64,000 bases of DNA. Origin: Ascaris suum. Taxonomy: Eukaryota > Nematoda > Chromadorea > Rhabditida > Ascarididae. The DNA is taken from the NCBI GenBank assembly GCA_013433145.1, contig CM024185.1, positions 3,484,501 to 3,548,500 on the forward strand, in the 5' to 3' direction. This document shows positions 1-13,627 of the stretch, piece after piece; the first letter of the stretch is position 1; each line of letters begins with the position of its first letter. Both the position numbers and the translations under genes were made by a program. Under the pieces are notes generated by a model, which ran no database searches, was not told the DNA's origin, and saw nothing but the letters and a program-made list of their open reading frames with translations.

Positions 1-249
1 AATTGATCGCATGTTCTTATGTGTGACAGAGCAAACAATCTGACCATCATGATAAGAAAATAGGTGCACGACCATTCAAAAGAGGTGCACTTTAACCCCC
101 CAGTAGCCCGTGGTGAAAATGTTGCGTCGCTTTAGTTCAAAGTGCTTAAAAATCTCTGCAACTTCTCAGTGCAAGACTGCCCCTCTCCGAACGGGATTAT
201 CAGACTTTTAGGTCGCTAGCATACGAAAACCGTCCGACGGCACTCGAAC

Positions 250-309
250 GATTTTCGGGACTGTCACCCTGGCGCTCTAAGGCTTTCAAATTCGGAGGTC
301 CCGAAAATC
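250..309. repeat. 12-bp perfect inverted repeat
   Basis: GATTTTCGGGAC (250-261) pairs with GTCCCGAAAATC (298-309) across a 36-base loop, within a patch (about 180-420) that is richer in GC than its surroundings and may be a repeat-element end. Confidence 0.7.
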
Positions 310-460
310 TTTAGGAAGCTCTAAAGTTCAGAGGCTCCTGAAGCTTGCTGGCACCCGAGATGTGGCAGCGCTCTTAAAATCGGCAAAATTTCGCTCCAGT
401 CCCTGGATTATAGCAGCTTCGAAATTCAAGCTCAATGCGCTCACTTTGGCTCGTTAAGAA

Positions 461-523
461 ACGTTAAGAAAAACTTAAAACTCACCTGTTCACATAACGT
501 TAAGAAAAACTCACCTGTTCACA
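461..523. repeat. short tandem duplication
   Basis: The unit ACGTTAAGAAAAACT...CACCTGTTCACA occurs twice in a row; the first copy carries a short extra insert. Confidence 0.75.
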
Positions 524-1990
524 CGAAATCTGTAGAGCATAAAGAAAGCCCAAAACTATTAATCAGAATTGTTGAGATGGTGGAAGGCATGACGTGAAAG
601 TTCCTCTCAGGTTTTTTCGATTAAATGAAAAGGAAGTGGCATTACTCAACTAACTATTAAACCTACCAAATCATTAAAAAGTTATTGATTCTTCCGTACT
701 CTTAAAGCACACAGCACCAAAAGTGAACATATCCGGCATGTTGAAAATCTAATCAAAGAAGTAGAAGAAGAGTTTCATTTCACATCATCATTCATTTATC
801 AGAGAGGCAAGAAGATCATTTTTAAAGCACCAAAAAAAAAAATTCTGATTAACTCTCAGATATATCTAAAGCATAAAATCCTCAAAGACAAATAAAACCA
901 ATTTGTTCATTCGGAATTTTTTCAGTCTTTTAGTGAGTTTTTTACGCGTTGAAAAGCGATGAAAATGAGTTTTTTCTTTTTTTTAAAATAAATGCGTTTT
1001 TGATATTATTTAACACACTTTTTATGCGCTGAGATTAAATCTTTTATTATCGAGGGCAATTCTATCCGTGATTCAGATAAATAGATTCACATCACTATCA
1101 CACAAAAATCTTGAAATTTTCTTCAATAGTACAAAAATTGGAGTGTCTGCCTAATCTCATAGAAATACTTCTTAGCCATCCTCTTGAAAGCAATTTTACT
1201 ATCATCTCGAGATTATAGTAATATCTGTAAAGTTGGATTATCGACAAGATTTTAAAATACGAAAGTGCTACTACTTACTGCTCCCATATTATTCATCATG
1301 GGCCTATGTAAGAGATGAAAGGAGGAGAGTATAATGTGTACCCAACTCGTAAAATCCGTTTCAGCTACTTATGCAGATATTTCTAGGAAAAAAAAATTTC
1401 GTTCATAGTACTATCTTTTCTTATTTCCAAAGAAAGAAAAATTTTAATTTGAAGATTCCAATAAAGAGTAAGATTTGGAAACATATAGAACAGCGTGAAG
1501 TGATTTCTGACAATCAACCCGAAAATGGATCCAAGAAGCAATTCTATAGATTTCGTTCATATCGCTGCAATTGATCTCGAAATTGAACGACGTGGGCAAA
1601 CGAATAGACGCCTTGTTCGATACATTTTTTGCCAATAGCACACGAGAGCCGTATGGTCGGAAGCGTTAGGAAGTACTGAAAAGGTATTTTTATAGTTATC
1701 GCCAACGTTAGCTCTGCAAACAAACGACTATCACGAACCGATCAAATGCATATTGCCCATGGTTATGAATTCAAACGCCTCTACTGTGACCTATCGTTGC
1801 TTGCAAATGCATCTTCTGAACATTTCCTAACGCTTCTGACCTTCTGATCAAACCTTCGCCCAACATCTACTAATCTAACAATAAGAGCAAAAAAGTTTCT
1901 CTCATGATTTCAAACATCTTCTTACTTTTCCTCAAGTCCAGCGACTTTGAGATACAATTCTATTAGGTATCGCGCGTATTTCTTCTTCAG

Positions 1991-2756
1991 GCAAAGATGG
2001 CAAAAGCGGATGAACTAATGAAGAAAATCCCAGATTCGGTCCTGCAATCAATACCATTCCCACCAAGAATGCGAGGTCTACCGAAAGATATACTCGACAA
2101 ATATAAAAGAATTTTAACCAATAAATCATTGGGCGTCGATGAGAGAATCGCTAAATTTAAAGAAGTGAGTGCGACTCTAACACCGGAGCAAAAGAAGTTA
2201 CTTCCTACATTGGAAGAAATCTACCAGTAAGTATCATATTCATTTCTATTTCAGGATTCTTGGATGCTAGAAAAGTCAAATGAACTTCCTGTCTGTAACT
2301 ATATGATCTTCGGAGCGGTCTGCAAATTTCTACGTTAATTGTGCATTTAAAACCGAGATTTTCTGAACGCTCTTATTATTCGCTTGTAAAATCATCAAAC
2401 AAATAACAAAAAATTACGTTCGATTGCTTTATACGAACAAAAGAAAGCAAAATTTAGAGTCCCACAATTGGCTGAAAAAAGGTTGAAAAATGGCTCAAAG
2501 CTGAATCCAGCGAAATGTAGGATCATAGTAGTAATACACCTTTTGGTCGATGCCTTCTAATTTTGCATAGTTTTATATAATTTGCAATATAATGAGAAAC
2601 GAATATGACGCAACCGATATTGGATAATATTTAAATAAGATTTTAGCAGGATTTAAAAAGTAATGTAATTTCATCAAATCATTTCCATAGGAGGATAATC
2701 ACTTAACTAATAACAAAATTATTATTATTATTTTTTAATATTTCAGGCCTATTTAA
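1991..2756 (+). CDS. paralogue of the small secreted protein gene, 5' end unresolved
   Basis: Exons are 1991-2226 and 2747-2756. The first is exactly as long (236 nt) as the third exon of the gene at 6330-9032 and codes the same domain: IPFPPRMRGLPKDILDKYKR, NKSLGVDERIAKF and LTPEQKKLLPTLEEIYQ. The last exon again supplies only Pro-Ile-stop after a split Gln codon (CA|G). No matching signal-peptide or linker exon was found in the preceding 2 kb. Either those exons lie outside the window, or the mRNA starts here: TTTCTTCTTCAG followed six bases later by ATGG at 1997 would suit spliced-leader trans-splicing and give an unsecreted protein of 79 residues. Confidence 0.75.
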
Positions 2757-2828
2757 TCGTACGATGGCACATTTCAAACAACGGACGTTTGTGATATATA
2801 ATTAATGCTTAGAAAATTTTAGTGCATA

Positions 2829-2834
2829 AATAAA
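2829..2834 (+). promoter_or_regulatory. candidate poly(A) signal of the first small gene
   Basis: AATAAA lies 73 nt after the stop codon at 2756. Confidence 0.5.
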
Positions 2835-5400
2835 AAAATTTTTTTTCTTCGTTTATTATATTGCAAAGGATAATCCACAAGAATATCTTATCGAGAGGTG
2901 ATCCATTCGAGCGTCTTCTTGCAAAATGAGAAAATCTACTGGTGCAGCGATGGTTATCCGCCTATTTAAATGATCAATAATATGTGATAATGAAAATTTT
3001 CGACACTTTTATATGATATCGCAAAATGAATATTTTCGAAAAAAATTGCTGCATCATCAAACTAAGTTTCTATGTTTTCTGCGTTTGTGCAAAATAAAAC
3101 GACCGCATAGTAAACAAAGAAAATGAGAAACACACAAAGTGAGCAATGTCATTTGCAAATAAACTAATGCGGGCATTTTAGAATAAAATGTAATTAATAC
3201 GACAGAAACGAAAATAAAATGATGCAACAGTCTTTCATTCCCATGAACATCAGAACGGATTTCATAAGAAGTGGACATATTCGCTCATGACAAGGCCAGT
3301 ACCGCTGTAATGAGGCTAAACGAAAAGATGAGGGCTGATGAGTTAAGCAGTGGAGGAGAGATGAAGATGAGGTAGAGCTGATTAAAGCGACATTCAGAAG
3401 TGATACTGAAATAAGGAGAAGATTATCCGCAGAGAGATTTGAGATCTCGAAGCATTGTTGGATAAATGCTTTAGTTATGTATGTTACCATGCTGTATAGG
3501 CATATAAGGAAAAAACTAAACGAACCAGAAAATGTCCGGTACGATAGGGTTCGATTTTTTTAAAATTTGTTTATAAATTCATTCAAATATGTACAACGGG
3601 CAAAGAGGGTGATTGCATTTGGTTAGTATATTGTTAAGCATTGATTGGCTTTAATTTCAAACATTCATCTAAAGTTATTGCGAAATCCAAAATTCCTTTA
3701 TTGCTTTATATGTCGTCATTCTATTCTCATTTCACTTGCAAATAAGTAAGTAAATTTTGTTTTCATAATAATAAATGTTTATATCGTGCTGTTGGTTTTT
3801 TTGATACCTGCGGTTTAATGTCGACCGCTGTTGGCGTGAATGACATGGCAAGTTTTGATCACTGCGACAGTGAATGTTTCAGTGAAGAGTTTGGTGTTTT
3901 TCTCAGGCTATACCATCTTTGAGTGCGAGTCACAAATTATACAGTGCTTGGAACATTTGCTGGACATTTTAATAATGTATTGTCTTTGAAAACGGTTTCC
4001 GTTGATGTTTGATTCACTGCCTGACTAACGCAGCAAATGGTGCCATCTGGTTTTGGTAATCGACCGAGCCTCTCTCGGGTTTCGACATCACATTGCAATC
4101 GAAATTCGGTCTTGTTAGAAACTTTTAGATTGGCAACTGACTGTTACCTTCCCTTCTCTCAACAAATTTCGTGCCGAAACTCTTCTAGAACAAATCTTCT
4201 CTTAAAGCGAGAATTATCCATGTGAAGTACACTCTGCATTTGCTCAGTTGAAACATTTCCCTGAAGAACGCAACGTCTTCAAGCTCAACTGCACTAAATT
4301 TCGTACAGACCCCTTATCAGCTACTTAATTCAGTACATTCGCAATACCAAATGGCGGTGCGTGCACTGATCGGTCAAAAAGATAGACTGAAGTTGCCAAG
4401 GGAAGGTTGTTCCGTTTGCTGCTCTAGCGAGAGATTGATTTAGCTGTGGGAAAAGGGAGGCGGAAGGAGGGGGGTAGGGGAGGGTGGAAGATGAAACAAG
4501 CTGAGATAGGGAGAAGAGGCTTAGAACCGAGAACGCGTGCGAATCGCTAGGTGACGCTTTCCAACCAGATCAAGGACTGTCCCTGTTCGTAGATTGCACA
4601 TCCTTTTAAATGAGGTGAGAATCTCAAGGAAAACGGTGCTTTATAAATTCGGCTCCTTGTAATTTTCCAAGTTTTTCGACAGCACTAGTTCGCATCCTGC
4701 TGCTTTAGTACGTACCATAAAAAAAGGATAGTTTCGAACACTCATTTCCTACCGCATCTTTCAATTCATTAATCTGTGAAGTTTAACAGGTCTTAGAAAA
4801 CGATTAGCATAGCACCTTCTCCTAAAAATATCGGTTAATCATAATATGGCCCACTTGCCCACAATGCATAGCTATTTAGGAGTACGGGTTTCAGATCTGC
4901 ATTCATCTGTATACTTCCATTTTTGTGTTCGCATTTCATTTATCTCTATCGAATATTTTGAATGCCGTCGAGTTGAATCGGGAAAGTTGGGACCGCTTCC
5001 GGGATCGCATTCCATAATTAACAATATTGCTCGACCATGTGAACGAGTATCTTTCTGCATTTCCATCTCGGATTCTTCCCACTGCTGCATCGCACTAAAA
5101 CTTACGAAGCTTCACAGTTTTCGGCACCGTTACAAAAATAGAGCGCTACCTTATTACATCTCCACCAAGTAGCTAATGTCGTAGGATTAAGCCTCATTAT
5201 ACCACTTCATTGTAGGCATGAGTTATGAAAACTTTAAGCTTCTGATTAGCAAGAAATGAGGGAGGTAGCTTATACCACAACTTTAGAGCTTGAATGAGGA
5301 GAAAGAGATCCAGCGAGAATTTCGTCCTGCATTTCGCTTTTCTGTTCTTATCCTACCAGTCCGCTTGACTCAGTAGAATAAACACAATTTAGTTTCCTTG

Positions 5401-5476
5401 TCGCTAGCAGGATTCGAACCTGGGAGTTTCGGCAAAGAAGAAATTCGATGTGTCATGTGATGACGACGTCTAGCGA
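5401..5476 (-). tRNA. tRNA-like sequence, probably a pseudogene
   Basis: On the minus strand a 7-bp stem TCGCTAG/CTAGCGA closes a 76-nt segment, and CAGGTTCGAATCCTG forms a T arm with a perfect GGTTCGAATCC B box. A possible 4-bp D stem is seen, but there is no good A box and no clean anticodon stem, so I judge it a decayed tRNA or tRNA-derived repeat. Confidence 0.35.
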
Positions 5477-6329
5477 TAGGGAGCTTATTTTTGTTTGCAG
5501 TTGGTGGAATAAGCTGTCATACCGACTGTATAAGTTTTGCATACAAATGAACACGAATTTTAATACCTTGACAAATGAACGAACAGAGTGATTTCTCCAT
5601 TAGAGCAGATATAATTTGGATCCGCTGTATGAGCTTGTTGAAGTTCTGAGACCTACTACCACATTGATGCGTCTATTGCAGTATATCTGAAATTCCGAAT
5701 ATGTAATCTCTGGGGCATACTGTATGTTACGATCTTTCCTCACTGGAAACTTCATTATAAGCCCTCCTTAATCTTTTCCCTTCCAATTCCAATCTCTTGA
5801 CTGGAGAAGTTGCGGCATATACATTATCTTCAGACGTAAAACCATAGAATAAGCGGAAAGAAAAGCAGAAATCGAATTGCATCCGCAAACGTATTGATGG
5901 ATGATGAACGCAGTCGTAAGCACATACTCCAAAGTATCGACGCTCGCAAGTAACGAGCAAATCGGAATCACGCAATGCAGAAAGTCGATAAAATGAATGA
6001 AGACGATACGTAAATACAGGAAATTCTAAGCAGCTACAGTTTAAACTTGATGATTTGGAACTTTATGATGCATAATTTTGAAAAAAAAAAAAGAAAAAGA
6101 GCTCATGAAGGAAATTTCCAAATTATTTCAAGAAAATTATTGAACGAAACAAAATAGTTTTTCTTTGCTCCAGCTCTATATGGATTTTGTTTCTTGCTTT
6201 TTGAACTTACCAAAAATGTGCAGAAAACCGGTTGAATTCAAGTCGTTTTTTTTTACACAAGCTGTAACATTTGAAATACGACTATAAAACAAATAAGAAT
6301 CGAAGAAAAGTGTCAAATTGTAGATAATA

Positions 6330-9032
6330 ATGCCCCGTCCAAAAGTTGTTCTTCTCGTAACGTTCGGCGTTCTCTCAATTTTTGTTTTAGTCTCAGCACT
6401 TTCTGCACAAGGCCAACAATATGTTGAGGTTATTTTATTTTTTTTTTTTAATTTATTCATAACATTATCGAATTTAAAGCACGAATCGGATCGAAAACAA
6501 GCCAAGCAATTTTATAAATTGTGATATTTTTTTTCATCAATTGATTTATGGGGTCGAATATTTTCGATAAATGTTTCATTGATTTGATAATATGCTGCAG
6601 AAAGTGGGAAATTATTCTTTTTTTTAAATCATATGAATATAAGCAGATATGAGTTTTTGAGAAAATAAACACGTTGATCAAGAGATGAAGTTTAGTGAAT
6701 TTCACTATTTGTTCATAGCAAAGCCTAACAGGGCTAAAGTCGGGCATAAAAGTTGATGGCAAGATTATTCATGATACGCCTAAACGCGCATTATTTGAGT
6801 TTTCATAGTTGCCCATTACTCCTTTTTTTCTCCGCGTGGATTATGCCTATATTTATATGTGCGTGTGCATCATTTATTTTGAATGATTTTTGCATAATTT
6901 TTCCAATTCAAAAATCCATTCCGAAAAAGAGTGCGCCGGTTATCGTGCGTCGATATTATGAGGCCTAAAAAAGGTATGCTGCAGTAACTCAGCGGTTTCA
7001 AAATGAACTAGAAAAGTGCATCTGTGCCGCCAAACTGCAGAAAACTTGCCCATGCAATTTTAAGGGACCCTCAATCCGGCATTAATTGCACTAAACATAG
7101 ACAGCTTAAAACTTCACGAAAACATTAACGCTCTCTGTCAAAACACATTAATTTATTCTCCATAATGCGTTCTGAGATGATTTTCCTATCAAGATTGCTC
7201 GTTTCTTTACGAGCAAAGCATGACTTTAAAAGTATCCATACATGAAGTCTTGCTCGGCGAATGTTTTAAAGAAGGCAATATGTGGAAAAACTTACTAATT
7301 ATTTGTTATCATCGTGTAATCCGTGCAAAGTTCCTCCAGAAATCTTCCTTCCATAATAAAAAAAACTCACTTCTTCAGTAATATGTACTTTTCAAATCGA
7401 AAATATAGTAGGATCAGGTTTAAATGAATATTCAAATTCACTTCTAAAGTATATGCGAGGTAATATGCGAATTCCGCCGTTCCTTTGATGTGTTTGTTAC
7501 GTCAAGAAATTTCGAGGTAGCTAAAGTGTCTACAACGATTGGCCGCTTCCATTAACTCATTCGCATGACAGTGGTTGTGATTGCGTGACATGATCGTGAT
7601 TATGTGATCGTAGCATTAAAGCTTCAAAATGAATGTAGCAACATTTCTTCTCATTTAAGTTGTAGCAACAAAGGAAAACTTGGCAAGCAAAAAACAGATC
7701 AAGTGTTGCGGCAGATTGGCTGGCATCATGTGAATAATGTCGATTGCACCAATCATACACTCTCTCATGAATCACTAATAGCTAATAAAGTATAAAGCCT
7801 GATATTATCATATAGAAACCGATGGTTATGTTTCAGGAAGTGAAGAAATTGCTTGGTCCAGCAACCGTCAAAGCGATCCTGAGTATTCGAGATGATAGAT
7901 CGTTGTCGACCGAAGTAAGCAATCATAGGCAAACAATATTTTGCAAAACTTGAAAAATGACAAAGAAAAAAAAATGATACAATTGATTTCAGAAAATTAT
8001 TTTTCCATAAATATCGCTTATTTTTTTAAATTTTTAATAATTTTTTCTTCGCTAATTTTCTCTCAAGTTCCGATCAATTTATTTGGATTGTTTTCTTTAA
8101 AAACTAAAATATTAATACAATTAATGGAGTCAAATTTTTATAGTATTATTGCAGCAAAAAGCAATGAAGATTCACGCTATAATGATTGCATTGCCGGATG
8201 CAACGCTCCAGAAAATCCCATTCCCACCACGAATGAGAGCATTGCCAGCTCCTATATTGGAAAAATTCAGAAGTATTGCACTCAATAAATCGTTAAGCTT
8301 GGCCGAAAAAATTAAAAAGGGTAAGAAGGTCTACAACAGCCTTACAGCGGCACAGAAGGCACTTCTACCAACAGTCGCAGAGATTTATCAGTTAGTTCTC
8401 TTTAAAGTTTTCGTAATATTGGTGGATTTTTATGCGTTAAATTCATTGGTAATTTTTGAGACATACATCTGTCACTAACTTAGATAGCCCATCCACGAAT
8501 AAAATCGAACGCCTTATGGTGCAAGCTCTAAGAACACTGGATGATCTCAGCCGACCATAGAACCACAGGAAATCGAGAAATGAATGCGCATGAAATGCAT
8601 GAATTTTGTAACGAGAAGCAGATCAGTTAGAGCTGTAGTATTGAACTCCGCGAACAGTCCTATCCAAAAAGTGTTTTGCAACGCCGAAAGCAGCTTGATA
8701 AAGAGCGAAAATTTTAAAGAAAATTAGCACTAAATTCATTAGTGAAGAAAACCTGTCTTTAAAGTGAGAGTTTACAAACTCCGCGTTTGCTTAACAAAAT
8801 TACCTTATTTACCCAAACAGATTTTCTCTTCCCACAGAGATACCGCTCATTTAGAAGCCAAAAAAAAAACTCTAAGGGCTATAAGAATGATGGAAATCCT
8901 CCCCCTCTATATAAACCCATTAAAAATGCAAGATTGCGCAAAAAAAAATACAAAAAAAATGTAATACAATATCTGCAATACAATTCTGTAAAATTCCCAC
9001 AAATAGTGAATAGTACTTTCAGGCCGATTTAA
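6330..9032 (+). CDS. small secreted nematode protein (four-exon gene)
   Basis: Exons are 6330-6428, 7837-7914, 8155-8390 and 9023-9032, giving 140 residues. Exon 1 codes a clear signal peptide (VVLLVTFGVLSIFVLVSALS, probable cleavage near SAQG). Exon 2 codes EVKKLLGPATVKAIL. Exon 3 codes a helical domain with QKIPFPPRMRALP, IALNKSLSLAEKIKKGKK and LTAAQKALLPTVAEIYQ. Exon 4 adds only Pro-Ile-stop. Junctions are phase 0, 0 and 2 with good GT/AG sites (TTTCAG, TTGCAG, TTTCAG acceptors; exon 1 donor GTTATT is weak). I do not recognise a named family; the PP...I..N..L..AE spacing recalls nematode DUF148/SXP-RAL-2 secreted proteins, which is only a hint. It is a paralogue of the gene at 1991-2756. 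Confidence 0.85.
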
Positions 9033-9182
9033 TTGCACGATAATAGCGTTCAGCATGAAGTTCGCCGAATATTTTTTGTACGAATTATTTGAGTAGAACA
9101 AGCTATGACGATGTTTGTGATACTATTCTTATCACGTTGAAGAATCCTGTCGCTAACGTTTTCATTGTGCGCATTTATTTTA

Positions 9183-9188
9183 AATAAA
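9183..9188 (+). promoter_or_regulatory. candidate poly(A) signal of the second small gene
   Basis: AATAAA lies about 150 nt after the stop codon at 9032. Confidence 0.45.
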
Positions 9189-12100
9189 GCGTTTTTTGAA
9201 GTATTTGGAATGGAACATATCGACTTGTCTTTCCAACCAAAATACTCTTTCGGTATAGAGAGCAAAAGGGAGGAATGTAAGTGCGAACGACTTATTTATC
9301 TCTGATTGGAGCCACAGATGTATTTCTAGCAACTTTATGATAAGAAAAGAGGAAATATATAGCGTTCGAAAGTGAAAATTAAATTGTACCCAATCTTTTC
9401 CTTTGATGCTTTTGCCTCGAACTCAATCCGCTCAATTATCAAAAAAAAAATCATAGGGTTTACTTTACTCTTATTTAAGTGCTTTAAATGGTTAGAGTTC
9501 CACTTCGCCTCGAAAACACTTTCCGCCACATTCATCATTTCTCACACGGTGAAAATCAACATCGATTTTTCATGCGCTTTTTGTAGTTTTTTTTTTTCAC
9601 AGTAGAAAATATGATTGGAAAAAAACTGTGTTTGTTGAGGTGCCCATGTGACCTATCTATTTGATGCATCTAATTCGATAAATATATGAGCTATAGCGAT
9701 GATTAGTTAGATTTAACGGTATTAACGCAGCACGACTGGTCTTCTACTTCAATTAAGTTAGCGAGTTATTTCCGCTCTCTATCCGTAAGCGGTTCATATA
9801 AAATCAAGTCCTAGTCAAGACTGGATTTGCCACTTGACAATGTTAGAAATTAAACCCATCGCAGACAAATCGCCAAGCCACAGGATTCATTCTTCTTAGT
9901 ATGGTTATGGGATGCGATCTTTTGATCAGGCATTTCTTTTTTCTTCAAAGTCTCATCAATTTTTGTTCAAGTTTATCATTGAATTTCATTTAAAAACGGA
10001 TCATTTTGCGTTTTATGATTGTGTCTTTTGATATTTGCGAAATCGGCTGATAAGGTGGCTGAAATGCAAAAGCACATATCCATGTAATGCTACAAAGCAA
10101 CACAGTTCAAATGCTCAATTATGAAGTAACTCAACATACCGGTGCCTATTGTATAAATTAGGTGGATAGTACTTGAGTGAATATCTCTCTGAATATCTGC
10201 CTGTAAAAAAAAACCAGGAAATATATCACTATATTGCCTTGTGACTTAAAAAAACTTTTCGTGTGCTCAACGGTCCCTAAAGTCCTGTAATTCGTAGTGA
10301 TATATCGGAAACGATATTTCATCGCAGCTTGTTTATATCTTTTTGCTTATGCAACATTTGATATTATTGAATGCAAAACATAAACGATAGAATACGATAT
10401 CCGAATTGCATTACTCTAAAACAACATAATATAAATGTATTATTTTTGATTCCTATTTCCTATTATTTAAAAATAAAGACATAATAATATTTAGCTGCAA
10501 TAGGTTGTGAATTAATTTATATATAATTGATTGGTTAATACTTGTTTTTAATTAATAATTCGAGTAATTTTATTCATCAAATGAATAGCACTGTGAACAA
10601 TATTATGCAAATCAATTCGATATTATTTGAACTCACTTTAATCGTATACGAATTACCAACAATTCCACCCATTGAGGGGTAATCAACGAGCATTTTTTTT
10701 AAACGAAAAAATCAATTTTACGATTTAAAATATTTATTGTTGAGACAACGAATGTTGATTAAAGAAATGCGAATACCGGTGGGATTTTCAAATGTGATCG
10801 ACAAATAGAAAATACTACTCACTTAGATACTGATTTATTGATTGAGCAGATAGATGAAACAACAATAAAATCGAAAAATTGTAATTCAAAAACTCTAATG
10901 TAACAAGATGGAAAAACGCTTAATATTCCCATCTTGAACGACTTAAAAATGTTTATTTCTTTGATAATTGATCGTTAGATCTACTAATCAGCTGTATCAT
11001 TAAAGAGTAAAAATTATAAATAAATGGATTTATTTAAGACGACTAATTGATAATCGAAAGGCAAAAAACAATTGCTTTTCGAAATTTATTGACAAACTCA
11101 AAGAATATGAGAACACGCATGCATATTTTAATTGAGCAGAAAGCAGTCGCAGTAAAACATAAGAAAAAAACTCTCTAGTTAAGGCAACAATTCATCATAT
11201 CAGTTGATTCAAGAATCTTCCTCATGCTTCCTATCAAAGTGATCAAATTGTATGACTCGAACGATATCACATACCTAACATCTACTGACGTGCGAAACCC
11301 GAATAATTTTACCGTTCAATCTTTGATAATCTCTGGACATTTCTTGAAACGTCAAATTTTTGCATCAAAATATTCAGATGGCCAAACGAGTTCAATGGAC
11401 CTTTCCAACTTATCGAAATCGCTTATAAATTTCAAAAAATTGAAATTGCTTATCAGTTCTACCACAGTAGATCTGTTGATTGTATCAGGAAACGAGCCGG
11501 AGAAGTAGGTGAGATATACACAAGTAATGAAAGCAGTAACACAACTCAATTTAAAAAATCAACAAGCGAGCTAACCTAAGTATGCCTTGTGTCAAGGTTG
11601 TTGGACTCCCAGCATCCTTATGTGTTCATGTGCATTTGCATAAACAGGCGCATAGGTGCATTTGCATAGGTTCATAGGTGCCCAGAAATATCTGTATTAT
11701 ATGACTTTCTTCCTATTTATTCTTTAGATCTGTATGCCTAGAGGTGTATATATGTATGCGTGAGTCAATATGTTAGTGCTCAGAAGGGCGCCGTTGTGAC
11801 CCGGATGTATCGCCAAGACCCTTATGAAGGCCCACCGGCTACGTGAATCGGAGAGTCATCCCCATCGAAACATGTGGGAATTATTCAATCTCCTGGTGTT
11901 AGCGCCGGGGTTTTGCGCCAGGAGGGATTGTTCATGCTCCATAAGGCTCGTACGCCACAAGAGATCTTCCAAACACGGAGCTCTTGCGGAAGCTGGAGAC
12001 GAACGAAGCGTTAGGTCTTATTAAAGGTAACAATTTTACCTCGTTTGTGCTGTTCCACGTTGTTACGTTGATATAAAACGGCGTTGGAATATGGATCGTT

Positions 12101-12783
12101 GAAAAGCTTCGCTTTCGGCGTACAGCTGCGTTGGGAAGCGAGAGTTATTCGACGCAGTAATTGCGGTTATAGCAAAAAGCTCATCGAGACTTATAGCCCA
12201 AGTTATAGCACAAGCACCGTGCTCGGTTGAGTGTACTGCAATCGAGTCCATGAAAATTCGTCACTGATCAGATTCGTCTTGGGCTAATTAAAGAGATGAC
12301 TGACTTACCGTTTTAACGTGTTACATTGGCCAAAATTTTTAGACCAAACTGAAATAGAAATGATTCCTTATGGAATATTCGTAGCCACTTTAGCAAAGAT
12401 ATGACGTGGTATTTACTTATTTACTTTCGATTCGACTCTACAGGCTTGTGTGGCTCTTTTGTCGAACAAAGTTAGAAATGAAAGATTGTTCGACTGTAAT
12501 AATAGCGGCTGAATGTTTTCGTCACCTGTCTTTGCAAACTAACGTGCGAGGTATCAGTTAATTGTGACGTTCTCTCTGAATGTTTTTGATTCTTCTAGAA
12601 TAAAATATTGTTTCCCCAATCATTCCTCTTTCTCACGTATTTCTCTTAGGCGCAAAACCACTCGTTCACACGCAATTTTATCATGAATGAAAGAATATTT
12701 CTAATCATGAAGTCAACATCCGCGTTCCGGTTATCCTTCACGTAGGTGAAGAGATGTTGGTCTCGCGATTCCCGCAAATCCCA

Positions 12784-12896
<113 letters not shown>

Positions 12897-13627
12897 ATAA
12901 ACAATATAAAGGTGAACACAGGTGTGCCTATTTCCCGTTTGGCAGCATCATGTGAAGATTTTAATCACCTGCTTATCAATTCACTGGATTGATAAGGCTT
13001 ATTTAAAAACCCACAAAATATACTTCATTTTTCTCTATCATTCACTTTTATGTCACCGCTATTCTCAGAAATGATTGCTGCATCCCTAGCACGTCATTTT
13101 CGTTTCTAAAAAGAAGGCTCTACGGACAACTTTATCGAAATTATTCATTACGACAATCAAGAAACGATGCGTCATTTTCGATAATAAAGACGAGCATGTT
13201 CTTTTGACGTTTCAAAAGTCGATCTTTCAGACCGAATGACAATAGAAATACGAAAAAAAAATGCTAAAAGGATATCAATGAAAATATGTTTTCGAATATT
13301 GGAATAGAGTTTTACAGCAAAATTCGCTTTTCCAAAAATTCAATTCAAATTGCAGCACTTTTTTTTTCATTTTATCGACGTTAACGTCATTACTTTGGAG
13401 GAGTTTTTTTTGCGGCAAAGAAGAAAAAGAATCGCCATAAATGCGCAAATATTTTAATCGAATGATTTAAAAAATTTTTTTCTAATATACTTTGATGATT
13501 GATTTTTGAAATGTTTATCGAATATAAACTTCTTTATGCTTCCTCTATCTTTGAATCTCGTCAATTTTTCTTGATTATTTGTTTTCATCAAATGAGTAAA
13601 ACATATTGAAATGATCGTTCAAAACGA

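Larger units (their letters stand above)
1..1990. other. upstream region, no gene seen
   Basis: It holds the GC-richer patch with an inverted repeat at 250-309 and a short tandem repeat at 461-523. A short frame near 1525-1638 (starting MDPRSNSIDFVHIAA) is too brief to support. The 5' exons of the gene at 1991 were sought here and not found. Confidence 0.5.
2757..6329. other. intergenic between the two small genes
   Basis: It is mostly AT-rich. A purine-rich stretch (G/A runs) lies near 4450-4530, a GC-richer patch near 4840-5100, and the tRNA-like element at 5401-5476. No convincing exon was seen. Confidence 0.5.

Noticed and set aside
4872..5172. Overlapping frames on both strands of up to 108 codons
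   Set aside because: No motif, no matching splice partners, and both strands are open, as expected of a GC-richer patch with few stops.
11224..11508. 94-codon + strand frame with a Ser/Leu-rich product
   Set aside because: No recognisable domain and no suitable neighbouring exons; length is within chance range.
11824..12251. Possible structured RNA in the GC-richer block
   Set aside because: Short stems (CTCCTGG/CCAGGAG) exist, but no known RNA family fold was recognised; it is more likely a repeat fragment.
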